A stretch of DNA of 64,000 bases from Charina bottae (Eukaryota > Chordata > Lepidosauria > Squamata > Charinaidae), in contig JALMGJ010000015.1 in assembly GCA_023362775.1 (NCBI GenBank), forward strand, positions 5,415,001 to 5,479,000, written 5' to 3'. Below, one piece after another: positions 1 to 55,089 of this stretch. The notes under the pieces are model-generated. The model had not been told where the DNA came from and did no database searches. It saw only the letters and a list, made by a program, of their open reading frames with translations. Each line of letters opens with the position of its first letter. The first letter of the stretch is position 1. The translations under genes and the position numbers were made by a program.

Positions 1-524
1 CGAAAGGACCAGGTGGTTCTTTTCCTATGCTGGCAGAGCATTTACAGCATCTACATGGCATGGGACCAGGTTACCTAAAGGACCGCCTCGTCCCCAGAGC
101 ATCGACCCGCCCCACCCGGTTATGCAGAGAGGGCTTGCTTCGGACCCCGTCTACAAGAGAATTCCATCTGACGGGGTCCAGGAGGCGGGCCTTCTCGGCC
201 CTCTGGAATATTCTGCCCCTGGAGGTGAGGCTAGCCCCCACACCGATGACCTTCCGGAAACAACTGAAGACCTGGCTCTGCCACCTCGCTTGGGATGGGG
301 GGAGTAATAGCTCCTCTTGGGGTTGGCTTGCTCCGTAGAGTTCTTTTAAAACCTAACATCAGAGCCTCTTGGATCTTATATATTTAATTAATTTATGTAC
401 TGTATTTTATAAATTTTTATATGTTTTAATTGCTGGCTTTGTGTAAACCGCCCAGAGTCCCCTCCGGAAATGGGGGAAGATGGGCTGTAGTATAAGTTAG
501 AAATATCAATAAATAAATTTAACT
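1..524 (+). mobile_element. L2-clade LINE, 3' end
   Basis: 27-335 encodes the familiar C-terminal tail of squamate L2-type reverse transcriptases (YLKDRLVP, RRRAFSALWNILP, FRKQLKTWL). It is followed by the 3' end with the CCGCCCAGAGTC motif and an (AATA)n tail. Truncated by the window edge. Confidence 0.8.
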
Positions 525-845
525 ATACCCTCTGCTCTCAAGGATGGAGATACAATAGGAAGAAGCTGGCAGCCGTCCGAGTTAACCCAATGTTTAGAAA
601 TGTGTGAGCTGGTGTACCACCCCCTAGGAGGGGTCTCACATTTTGATCAATGAGCACCTGCATGGGGGAAGTTTCAAAAAAAATCAGGGAGGTCTTCATT
701 GTTAGAGGTATACTGAGTTGCCGAACAAGCGGAATCCTTTTTCTGTCATTTATAGTGAGAAGCCAGATAACATGAATGAGGACAATGGCCTGCAGATGGC
801 AGTGAAGTATTTGGCTTAGGGGGAAATGAATGAAGCCTCTGGAAG
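525..845. other. Intergenic DNA, nothing recognised
   Basis: No gene or repeat identified between the L2 tail and the (CTTT)n tract. Confidence 0.4.
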
Positions 846-846
846 G

Positions 847-916
<70 letters not shown>

Positions 917-927
917 CTTTCTCTTTC
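847..927 (+). repeat. (CTTT)n microsatellite
   Basis: About 20 uninterrupted CTTT units, then CTTTCT variants. It directly adjoins the 3' end of a reverse-oriented SINE. Confidence 0.95.
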
Positions 928-929
928 AT

Positions 930-1245
930 TCATTTATTTTCCCACCTTTATTATTTTTATAAATAACTCAAGGCGGCAAACATACCTAATACTCCTTCCT
1001 CCTCCTATTTTCCCCACAACAACAACCCTGTGAGTTGGTTTGGTCTGAGAGAGAGTGACTCGCCCAAGGTCACCCAGCCGGCTTTCGTGCCTCAGGCGGG
1101 ACTAGAACTCTCAGTCTCCTGGTTTGATTGGCTCCTTCCTAGGGATGAGAGACAGGGACTGGCCCAAGGTCCCCCAGCCGGCTTTCATGCCTAAGGCGGG
1201 ACTGGAACTCTCCGTCTCCTGGTTTCTAGCCCAGCCCCTTAACTG
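930..1245 (-). mobile_element. tRNA-derived SINE with two tandem body units
   Basis: Read on the minus strand, the body motif GGTGACCTTGGGCCAGTC occurs twice, about 98 bp apart. It ends with the CAACAACCCTGTGAG region and an AT-rich tail. Confidence 0.75.
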
Positions 1246-1865
1246 GCGACCAATGCAGCTCACAGAGTAGTGGCGTTACATGTGCCGAGTAACCAACACC
1301 ATTTACTACTATTTTGCATCAGCTGAAGCTTCCGAATACTCTTCAAGGGCAGCCCCATGCAGAGCGCGTTGCAGTAGTCCAGATGGGAGGTCATGAGGGC
1401 ATGAGTGACAGCGAGCAAGGCCTCCCGGTCCAGGGACAGGCACAACTGGCGCACCACCTGAAGGTACGCAAAGGCCCTCCTAGCCACCTGCTCTTCCAGC
1501 AGGAGTTGTGAGTCCAAGAGGATCCCCCGATTGCTCACTTGGTCAGTCGGAGGTAGTGCAGGATGAAAGGTGGAAAATCCCCAGCACCAGAAGGTCCAAA
1601 CACCCAAAGCCACTCAGTCGTGCTCGAGTTGGGTTGAGCCGAAGCCTGTTGTGCCCCATCCAGACCTCCACAGCCTCCAGGCACTGGGACAGGGCAGCCA
1701 CAGCATCACTCAGGGGGCCGGGGGTGGAGATGTAAAGCTGGGTATCATCAGCGTACTGGTGGGACCTCACCTCAAACCGTCAGATCACCCCACCCAGTGG
1801 CCTCACGTAGATGTTAAACAGGAGGGGAGAGAGGACCGAGCCCTGCGGCCCCTCACAACGTAGGC
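1246..1865 (-). mobile_element. L2-clade LINE reverse transcriptase fragment
   Basis: Minus-strand translations give the polymerase motif YADDTQLYIS (near 1745) and the downstream HLDYCNALCMGLPLKS and IRKLQL motifs in shifted frames. It is a decayed pseudogene copy. Confidence 0.85.
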
Positions 1866-1903
1866 TCGGCTAGGTCTGAAAAGTTGCAGCCCTGTCTCTA
1901 AAC

Positions 1904-2039
1904 CAGTGTTTCTCAACCTTGGCAGCTTCCAGATGGGTGGACTTCAACTCCCAGAATTTCCCAGCCAGCATATGCTGGCTGGGGAATTCTGGTAGTTGAA
2001 GTCCACCCATCTGAAAGCTGCCAAGGTTGAGAAACACTG
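1904..2039. mobile_element. Palindromic hAT MITE, copy 1
   Basis: CAGTGTTTCTCAACC and its complement form the ends of a near-perfect 136-bp inverted repeat. It is flanked by the 8-bp TSD CTCTAAAC (1896-1903, 2040-2047), diagnostic of hAT transposition. Confidence 0.9.
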
Positions 2040-2139
2040 CTCTAAACGGGGAGTGGAATTTTGCCTTGTTTTGTCCTGGGAGTCACGACCCGGCCTCGAG
2101 GTGGGTCAGAGCCCCCGGCCGCTTGTGACAGCTAACGGT

Positions 2140-2226
2140 CTGGGTTGTCTGTAAACCGCCCAGAGTCCCCTGTGGGGGAGATGGCGCGGTGATAAAAGTC
2201 TAATAAATAAAATAAATAAATAAAAT
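2140..2226 (+). mobile_element. L2-type LINE 3' tail
   Basis: CCGCCCAGAGTCCCCT followed by an (AATAA)n tail. Confidence 0.6.
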
Positions 2227-3028
2227 AACGGTGCTGACAGCTGCTGCCGGCACCACGGTGCCCCTTCCGAGACCTCTCAGCAAAGGCACTGCTGCGATTT
2301 TGGGCCACGGCTGGCTTTCGGGCAGCACGGGAAGAGGAACAAGTGTACAGAAGGCAGAGCCTCTCCAGTTTAGCTGTTGTTTTCAGAACACCGTCCAAGG
2401 CACGGCTTCTTTCCCCCTTTCTGCACCAGTGTGCATTTCAATGTTTTAAGCAAGACATGCAAAGCCGGTCTGGGGAAATACCCGGTTGCTGAAAGATCAT
2501 GGTGGGAAGAACGTTTTAAAGCTGGTCAGACAAGCCAACGGGTGCGCACCGAAGTTGTCTTTGTAAACAGATCCAGGAATCAGACTTCCCTTCCTGCATA
2601 GGGGGGATGTTGGAAAAAGCTATGAAGGAACGCGTATCTGTGCTTTCAGTTCCCTCTGCCTTGCCCAGAAATACCACAGAAGGAAAAAGGACCTGCTGGC
2701 TCATTTAAACCTGCTTATGGAATTGATTTACGGTCAACCAAGCTTAACCTCTTAATGCAAATGCAGCAGCTATTGGAGGCTTTGACCCAGTTAAGTGTGT
2801 TGTGTGAACACAGCCACTACATTACATATAAAGGCCACATTCCTTTCTCTCTTTTTTTTTTTTTTTGAATATCGTTTTTCTCATCCTCCTAATCGCTGAA
2901 ATAGGCCATTCTGATGAATGATCCAATGTTAAAGGTGCCATCTAGTGGTAGCTGACATAAAGGGCTTCTCTGGAAGAAAAAAAACCCTGAGAAAACGGGT
3001 AAATTTTATGGCTATTTTTGAAGGACTG
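2227..3028. other. Intergenic DNA, nothing recognised
   Basis: No gene or clear repeat seen except a short T run near 2852-2866. Confidence 0.4.
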
Positions 3029-3030
3029 TA

Positions 3031-3433
3031 CAGGTTGTCCTCACTTAACGACCACATTTGAGACTGGACTTTTGGTTGCTAAGCAAATCAGTCATTAAGT
3101 GAATCTGACCTGATTTTACCTTTTTTGCAGCAGTCATTAAGTGAATCACAGTGGGCATTCAGCGAACCACGTGGTTATTAAGCAAATAATGCGGTTCCCC
3201 ATTGATTTTGCTTGCCAGAAGCGGGGCAGGAAGGTCAAAAATGGTGATCATATGACCACGGGACGCTGCGATAGTCATAAATGCGAACCGGTTGCCAAGC
3301 ACCCAAATTGTGATCACGTGACCACGGGGACACTGAGACGGCCGTGTGAGGACCGGTCGCAAGTCAGTTTTTCCAGCACTGTCATAAGTCCAAACCATCA
3401 CTAAACGAATGGTTGTTAAGTGAGGACTACCTG
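3031..3433. mobile_element. Tigger-like MITE, copy 1
   Basis: Ends CAGGTTGTCCTCACTTA and its complement, flanked by TA on both sides, with the internal CTTGCCAGAAGC block shared by all copies. The TA target suggests Tc1/mariner (Tigger) mobilisation. Confidence 0.8.
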
Positions 3434-3799
3434 TATCACCAAGAGATGGACAAGCTTTCCATGATGAGAGGCAACCATGGTTTTAGGAGGGCAAAGGTCA
3501 CAGTGGGTGGGCTGGTGACTCCAAGTTGGTAGAACCATGCTAGATGAAGATAAAAAAAATCAGCATAATTTGTGCTGACCTGCTGCACTGCTTCGTATGG
3601 AAATGCCACCAGATCAAGCTATGAACGTTAGGGATACTGTATGTTCTGCTTTCAGTAAAGAACTAAAATCTCTGTAGGAACAGCTGCACACGCTTGGCAA
3701 CAGAATGTGCACACGCTCACCTATAGAACGCAGACGACCTCCTGAGATAAGATGGATCAGTAGAGGCAGGTGTTCACGTTTACAGAAAATACGGCTGAA

Positions 3800-5193
3800 A
3801 CGTTTCCAACACTGATCAGGAGTTTTTATTTCCGTTTTTTAAAACAATAAAAACAAAGAGCTGAGTTCTGAGCAAAATTGAATCACAAAAGAGTCTGTTT
3901 TTTCCCTCCAAAGTTTAAACAGCATTGAAAAGTAAGGCTCTGCAAAGGGTATATCGAAATAAATTATCTTCACTTAAACACTGTCCAGTTTCCTCATATT
4001 CACCTTTAAACGTCCTAAAAACCTAGCTGTAAAACAGATTATTTCCATTTTTTTTTATTAATACTGGGCTCCTTCTGGATATGGGTGATACTCCTTAAAC
4101 ACTTAAAAACTGCTTGCCTTCCACTGTAAACGTATTTATGGGGCCTAAGACCTTAGAGGCCTCCAACATACCTACTAGCATTTTAAGTATTTGAGAAATG
4201 CTGGAACGTACCTAACTATATATCAAGTAGCCCTCAAGTCTTTTGAACCTGTACGTCTTATCAGGCTAATGTTATTGCAAAATGTACAATTAAAAAAATA
4301 GATCTTTGCATGCTGCCCACCTCTCGTAAGTAAATGCCGCCTTCCAAACGTCCGCAGCGGCTTCTCTGCACTTTGCCTCCAGGTTTAATTATCTTGCCCC
4401 ATCCGCTTGCGTAACTGAAAGGCTGCATTAAAAAACACCTTATAGCTCCCTCCTGACTCCTCATCCCTGGGTTTCTCCTTGGCCACCTAACACTGGCAAC
4501 CACTGAATTGAACATCCTCGCCAGCCTCTCGGGAAAAGAATCCAGACATGTTCAAAACCTTCCATGAAAAGAAGGGGGCAGTTTTAATATCTCTTTGAGC
4601 CACTTCAAAACTGCAGCAAAACTTTTGCTCCTGTAGACAACCGGCTCTGCTTCCCTGTAGAAATGTCACTTTTGACCAAATGATTCTCCGTACATTTCAG
4701 ATGGAAAAACCTTCCTTTCCCAGCAGCCATGTTTGCTTAGAGAGGAGAGGAGGATGGGATGATGGTTTGTTTGTTGGTTTTTTTAAAAATCATAGCCCTT
4801 CATTTGTCACTTATTTTACTACTTCTCAAAAGAGCTTCATGGGGAGGGGGGTTCCCTATTGGCATGGTCATCTTCAATCACAGTCCACAAACATGTTGCC
4901 CCCCCCCCTTGCAACACACAGTAAGCTTTAATAAGAGTTGCACGTTGGGTCACGAAGGGGGGGAAATAGATATCCCTTGAAAAAGAAAAGAGAAAATCCA
5001 ACCTCAAAGAAAACAATGAACCCGAGAAAGGTTAAGTGGTCAGCCGCCCAAACACTTATTAGATATCACATGCTTTTCTACGGTGAAGATGCAGCCGACC
5101 CGATCCCTTGTCCTCAGCACCGTCTGCAGAGCTCGGAAGAGACGACCCCCGTCACCAGCAGGGAGGGAGAGCGCAGGACGACATCCAGAAGCG
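3800..5193 (-). other. AMFR: AMFR 3' untranslated region (inferred extent)
   Basis: About 1.4 kb downstream of the stop lack recognisable transposons, unlike flanking DNA, which fits a 3' UTR under constraint. The end is inferred from the AATAAA described separately. Confidence 0.6.
3825..3830 (-). terminator. AMFR: Candidate AMFR polyadenylation signal AATAAA
   Basis: Canonical AATAAA on the minus strand about 1.36 kb after the stop. Cleavage would fall near 3800-3815. Other weaker hexamers are not excluded. Confidence 0.5.
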
Positions 5194-32997
<27,804 letters not shown>

Positions 32998-33659
32998 GGC
33001 GAGGGCGAGGGCGAGGGCGGCGGCTCGGCTCGGCTCGGCGGGTCTCCCGGCAACAGCGGGCGGCCACACGCGTCGCGGCGCCCGGGGTCTCTCTCTGGGC
33101 AGGGCCGGACCGGGCCGAGTTGCTGCGCTGCCTGCCTGCCCGCCTGCCTGCCTGCCTGCCCAGGAGGCGGAGGTGGGGGCGGAGGAGGAGGAGCCGAGCC
33201 TGGCCGGGCCGGGCCGCGCCTGGCCGCGCCTGGCCGCCCGCCCGCGGGGCCCCCTCGGCCGGACGGGGCGCGCGGGAGGCGGCGGCGCGGAGAGCCGGCA
33301 GGAACGGCGGGGCGGGATGCGTGTGCGTGTGTCCCGGGTTAGCTCCCCGCGCGAGCGAGGCCTTGCTACAGCGTCGCCAGAGTTGCTCCCCGTCCAGGAA
33401 GGGAAGACGCTGCGCCCCGCGCGCGCTCGGCGCCCTGCTCCGCGGCTCCCGGTCTGGGTCTGGGTGCGCTCGGCAAAAGGTTCCCGACGGAGCCGCCCCC
33501 GCGGGTGGGCAGGCTGGATGGCCCGAGGGAGGGGGAGCAAGCGGGCCCGGGCGCCGGACCCCCGAAGGGCCCCTGGATGGAGGTTCGCGGCATTGGAGAT
33601 GTATGGATTTGCGCGTGGATAAGGGATGGGTCGTAGGAAGAAGAGTCACTTTTCTGTAA

Positions 33660-33942
33660 GATGGGCGGCTATATAAATTTGACAGACAGACTGACTGACT
33701 GACTGACTGACTGACTGCATGTAACGCGTTATGGGGGGACGAATTATTGAGTTGGTTTGTATTTGTGGTGGTGAAGATCGGAAATTACTTCTTTAAATAT
33801 TTCTTTTTTTCTTTCTCATTTTCTTTTTCTTTCTGTATGCCTTTTATTCTCTTTACCGTTTCTCCTTTCTGAGATTCGTTTGTATTTTCTTTTGCTAGGG
33901 TTATGAAAACTTTCGATAAAGAACATTTTTTTTATAAAAAAG
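33660..33942 (+). mobile_element. LINE 3' ends and (GACT)n tract upstream of AMFR
   Basis: An L2-type tail (GGGCGGCTATATAAATTTGA) with (GACT)n at 33680-33718, then an L1 3' UTR like that at 47995-48164 (GATCGGAAATTACTTC, pyrimidine-rich, poly-A end). Confidence 0.6.
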
Positions 33943-34195
33943 GACAGGGCGAGAACAGTCCCTTCCCTCTTCGGGACTTTAAAGACTTGCAGAGATGAAG
34001 GGGAGGCTGGTTGCAGTGGCACCAAAATTGGGAAGGGGGGTTGTGTGTAGAGGCATTGTGGCTGGTGCTTCAGGTGATGAAAACGGGAACACAAGAGCCA
34101 TGCTCCTCCCTGCAGGTTCCCTGCGGGATTTTGGACCAGTCCCTCCCAGCGCAGCCTACCTAGCAAGATTGTTGTGGGGATGACATAGAAGAGCA

Positions 34196-34262
34196 GTGTT
34201 TCTCAACCTTGGCCACATTCAGATGGGTGGACTTCAACTCCCAGAATTCCCCAGCCAGCAAG
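34196..34262 (+). mobile_element. Single arm of the palindromic hAT MITE
   Basis: CAGTGTTTCTCAACCTTGG through CCCAGAATTCCCCAGCC, opposite arm absent. Confidence 0.65.
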
Positions 34263-34372
34263 GCCCTGCCTTGGGAGTGTTATATCCTGCCTTGGTGATT
34301 CATCCCTTAAACCCTTCATTCAGGCCGCGTTCAGAAACGTCACCCACCGCAAGGGTAACCTCTAGACTTTGA

Positions 34373-34965
34373 TCAGGAGTCATCTGTGTCATGCAGCACT
34401 TCTTGCATGGCATTCAGTCGCTGCTTTGGACCTGTAACCTTCTGTATCAACCTGTGCCTGATTATCTTTATCGCTCTGTTTAATGAACCAGCTTTCTCAG
34501 CAGCTGTGGGATTCCAGATGTGTTTTAGATGACAGCCTCCATCATTCCTGGCTATGCTGACAGTCCAGCAACTGAATGTCTTTTTTAATTTAAAAAAAAA
34601 AATTCCCTTCTCACCCCTATGGGTGGTATGTGTCTTCCTGAACCTCGGGTCCTCTACCAGAGGCCTGGGAGTTTGAGGGTTCTGCATAATATCTTAGCTG
34701 TTCCTAGCCCTGCGCTCTTCTGGACAGAGAGCTCTGAGGTTGCTCCTGGGATCTGTTGGAGCCACTCTCCCAGCTTGGGAGTCACAGCCCCAAGTGCTCC
34801 TACCACCACTGGGACCACTTTGGCCTTCCCTTTCCACATCCTCTCTAGTTCCTCCTTCAGGCCCTGGTACTTCTCCAGCTTCTCATCCTCCTTCTTCCTG
34901 ATGTTGCCGTCACTGGGCACCGCTACATCTATCACAAATCTAACTCCTGTATTTTGCAATAGCTG
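34373..34965 (-). mobile_element. Non-LTR retrotransposon C-terminal fragment
   Basis: Minus-strand frames encode VIDVAVPSDGNIRKKE, KLEKYQGLKEEL and VVVGALGAVTPKL, a known conserved tail of one vertebrate LINE group, plus an upstream piece. Frameshifted. Confidence 0.7.
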
Positions 34966-34999
34966 TCATTTCTAAAACCCTTTCAAGTGCACTTCACAG

Positions 35000-36170
35000 T
35001 TACTCAAACAAATAGCGCTTAAGGTATAGGCAATTTGGATCTTAAAATTGGGAAAGAAAGGTGGTCTTGTACATGGAGACTTACAGGAAAGTGCAAACCA
35101 ATCCTTCCGAGGCGATGCTACTTGTGCAGCTGTGGAGAACAGATGTAGCTCAGAGTTGGATTGTTGTCAGGTTGCTATGATATTGTCTTGAAAGGTGTGC
35201 AAGAAATATGCCGCACTCCGAGAACCCCAATAATGCTGATCTTTCCAACCAAGGCAGCTAATTTTAATCCTGAGTCATTTGCTGTCCTGCTAAATGAGAC
35301 CTCTCTCTTATCACAACTCACCCTCCTGAAGACCTTAGGGAATATTCTTAATAAAATTATACCAATTGTCTTTGAGTTAAAATACGGAAGATTATTAGAA
35401 AAGGGAAAGTTATTTAATTTATTTGCAGTCTCTCCATGGGGAAGAGCTAAGTCGGATTTTTTTTGGCCAAATCATGAAATCTTATATGCATGTCCGATTT
35501 CCTAATACGGATCCACTTTCCTATCTAACTCTTAGGAATAAACAAGGCTAATTTTTTAATACTACTACTATACTGTGGTTTGTTCAACAAACTATGTATG
35601 AGCTTAACCTAACTGAGGAATGTATATACAACTGGCTTTTTTCAAGGAGTCAGAATGAAGGCTTTTTCAAAAATGCAGTAGCATTGTAACAAACCAAAAT
35701 ACAATTTAAACTTGGAAGGGAATCCCCATTATTCATACTTATTTTGACAGTAAAAAGAAGCCTTAAAATAACAAAATCACCCCGCCACTGGAAACCAAAA
35801 TGGCTACGTTGCTTGTGAACATTCAGAGGCCAAGTATTAAAAGTGAAAATTACCTCTCTGCAATGCAGCAAAAAGATGCAAGCCAGAAATCAGCATTTTT
35901 GCAGAAGCCTGTAGAACGAATTTGCTGGCCTCAGCTGGTGAGAGGCATGACACAATTTGAAACTTAGCTGTGACTTCCTCAGTGCTTTCAGTAACTGAAA
36001 TATGAATACTCCTGTATATTTAGCCCACCTCAAACATCCTCTTCAACCTGGTTCCTCTCAAACTCTATGTAAGAAAGGCAGAGATAAAAATGGCATTGTG
36101 ACAGCTGCCAATCGAGCAGGATCAAGTTCCATGCAATGGGACACACCTTGAGTCCTTTTCTCTTCTCTTC
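35000..36170. other. AMFR-NUDT21 intergenic DNA, no gene recognised
   Basis: A 114-codon plus-strand open frame (35161-35505) has no family I recognise and no gene context. The rest shows nothing clear. It may include the distal NUDT21 3' UTR. Confidence 0.35.
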
Positions 36171-36171
36171 T

Positions 36172-36600
36172 CTTCTCTGCCTTCAAGTCAGTTTTTGACT
36201 CCTGGCAACTGCCTGGACTAACCCCTGCAGTTTTCTTGGCAAGGTTTTTCGGAAGTGACTTGCCATTGCCGCCTTCTTAGGGCTGAGAGGGAGGGACTGG
36301 CCCAAGGTCACCCAGCTGGCTTTGTGCCCAAGGCGGGACTAGAACTCCTGGTCTGCCGGTTTCTAGCCTGATGCCTTAACCCAGAGCTTTCCAAACTGTG
36401 TGTGGCGACACAAAAGTGTGTCGCCACACACAGTCTGGTGTGTCGCCACACAACCCGGAAGCGCTGATCATCATCAGCGCTTCCGGGTTTTCCCGCGGCG
36501 ACACACCAACGGCGGTTGGTGTGTCGCCACGGGAAAGCTTTGGAAAGCTCTGCCTTAACCACTACACCAAACTACCTGGTATCAATCCCATGCCCCAATT
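36172..36600 (-). mobile_element. tRNA-derived SINE split by a hAT MITE
   Basis: The body (complement of GGCCAGTCCCTCCCTC, GGCAAGTCACTTCCG) and the tRNA-like head (CCTTAACCACTACACCAAAC) are interrupted exactly at CCTTAACC, which the hAT element duplicated. Confidence 0.85.
36382..36552. mobile_element. hAT MITE (CAGAGCTTTCCAAAC family, GTGTCGCC variant) nested in SINE
   Basis: 171 bp, TSD CCTTAACC on both sides (36374-36381, 36553-36560). Confidence 0.92.
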
Positions 36601-36735
36601 CAATGCCTTTGCCACCTTTTCTAGACAAAGCTACAGAAGCAAATGTGCTGGTGAAAAACTACACCTCAAATTTCAGCCATGCAACCTTTGGGGGAGCCCC
36701 AAGACATACCACCTATTACCAGTTCTCAACATTTT

Positions 36736-36741
36736 TTTATT
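36736..36741 (-). terminator. NUDT21: Possible proximal NUDT21 polyadenylation signal
   Basis: AATAAA on the minus strand about 380 nt after the stop. Mammalian NUDT21 has a longer 3' UTR, so this may be only a proximal site or unused. Confidence 0.3.
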
Positions 36742-37115
36742 TCTCAAGATATGGTCAAAGCGCTGAAGCCCCCCACAGAATACCATGGTGCCAATCAGCC
36801 AATGGGTAGAAATCTCTCTTGTGGGTATTGTTTGAAAAAGCCACACTTGAACACACAGCTGAGTCCATTTTTGTTTAATGTTATTTTAAAAAAAAAATCA
36901 GGTGACTATCACAACATAGGTGATTAAAATGCAATTACGTTTCTTATTCCACTATCTAAACAGTCAAGATTCACTTTCCTATTGAGATGGTAGAAAGTTG
37001 GGGAGGGGGGAAAACTGAAAGGAGGGAGACATAAAAAAATCCTTGCGTCACATTTTCTCTTCTACATTTTAAAGCTGTTCTCACAGAGACGGCTTCTACT
37101 CACACTTCAGGAAAT

Positions 37116-53661
<16,546 letters not shown>

Positions 53662-54346
53662 CGCGGAGGCGGGGCGGCTCACAAGGCCACCAGCATTCCC
53701 CGGCCGCGCGGATGCTCCAAGGCGCAGTCCCTCACGCCGCGCTCGTCTCACACCCGCCAAAGGGCGCACCGGAACCAGCAGGCCGCACTTCCGGGAGCCA
53801 TAGAGTCCGCGGAGGCGCTGAGCGGCTTCGCCCGCCAGCCCGCCCGAATTGCCACAGGGAGGCGGGGCCAAAGAAGCGTCCCTCTGTAGTTAACAGCGGT
53901 GGAGGGCTGTGACCAATAGGAACGTAGCGACGGGCTCTGCCTATTGGGTGTCAGAAGCCGCCTGTGAATGCTCATTGGCTCTCCTCAAGCCCCGCCCCTC
54001 ACTTAGCGGTTCTAGTTGCTGCTCGGACGACCATAGAGTACCATAGCTGTACCTCTTTAAAGAAGAGAAAAGGAAGCCTCCTGTAAATGTTGGTGGACGT
54101 TTCTTCCATGAACGTTCATGTTAACTCATGTAGTAACGTTCATTTATGTTGGTGGCGGTAGTGGGACTCCCATTTCCTTTCACAGGAAGTCTCGCGCCTC
54201 CTCGAGGCCTCTCCTTTCGAAGCTTTCACTGTTCCTGTCGCGATGATTGGATAGCCAGGCTTTAGACCCGCCTCTCAACCTCGCGGCCTCCCGCGGGCCC
54301 TGTCGGGAGTCGTAGTTCCCCGCTGGGAGCGCGTGCGAGGGGAGGG
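53662..54346. promoter_or_regulatory. Bidirectional NUDT21/OGFOD1 promoter
   Basis: 685 bp separate the two divergent start codons. CCAAT boxes in one or other orientation lie at 53913-53917, 53943-53947, 53974-53978 and 54246-54250; GC boxes lie at about 53861-53869 and 53991-53998. The DNA is CpG-rich, has no TATA box and is free of transposons. This is typical of a housekeeping bidirectional promoter; the shared use is inferred. Confidence 0.8.
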
Positions 54347-54527
54347 ATGAGCGGGCGGCGGCGGCGGCAGCTGCTTGTGGGGGCTTCACCTCCGCCCGTG
54401 CCGGGAAAGGCCGCCAAGAAGCGCGTGAAGCGGGAGGTCTGCGTGGAGTTCTCTGCCTCCGTGAGGGAGCGAGCCTTGAAGGAGAAAGTGGCCGCGGCTT
54501 GGGCCCGCCAGGAGCCGCTTGAGCACG
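54347..54527 (+). CDS. OGFOD1: OGFOD1 coding exon 1
   Basis: Residues 1-60 plus one base. The basic stretch [10 protein letters not shown] precedes the conserved [11 protein letters not shown]. Donor gtaggg. Confidence 0.9.
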
Positions 54528-54668
54528 GTAGGGGGCAGGAGGCACTGGGGTTCCAAGGGGCTAGTCCTCATTGAGTATGGGGCAATCCTGGCTGGGCTTG
54601 ACAGGCAGGGGGCGCAGCTCGGCCTTAACCCACCGGATGTTTTCCAGATGTGTTGCAAAGTGCAGTTG

Positions 54669-54712
<44 letters not shown>

Positions 54713-55023
54713 TTATCCAGCCATTATTTGTATATGTATGTGATACACACACACACATAAAATATTATTATATATACGTTGAATATATTGAGTTAAATAT
54801 ATAGATATATATCAATATATTAAGATGAATATATTCAACTCAATATATGCCTAATATTACTGCCTCCTATTTTCCAGTTCTTGTCATCTTGGCCGTGATG
54901 GGCCTGGAATGGCGCCCAGCTTGGAAAGGTTGAGGTAGCCAAACTAAGAGTCAACCAGAATTGGATATTAAAATTCATATTTAATTATATAATTAAATTA
55001 TTCCATATGTATATTTTATTATG

Positions 55024-55089
<66 letters not shown>

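Noticed and set aside
35161..35505. 114-codon open frame as a small gene
   Set aside because: No family recognised, no splice partners, lies among repeat remnants; left as unassigned.
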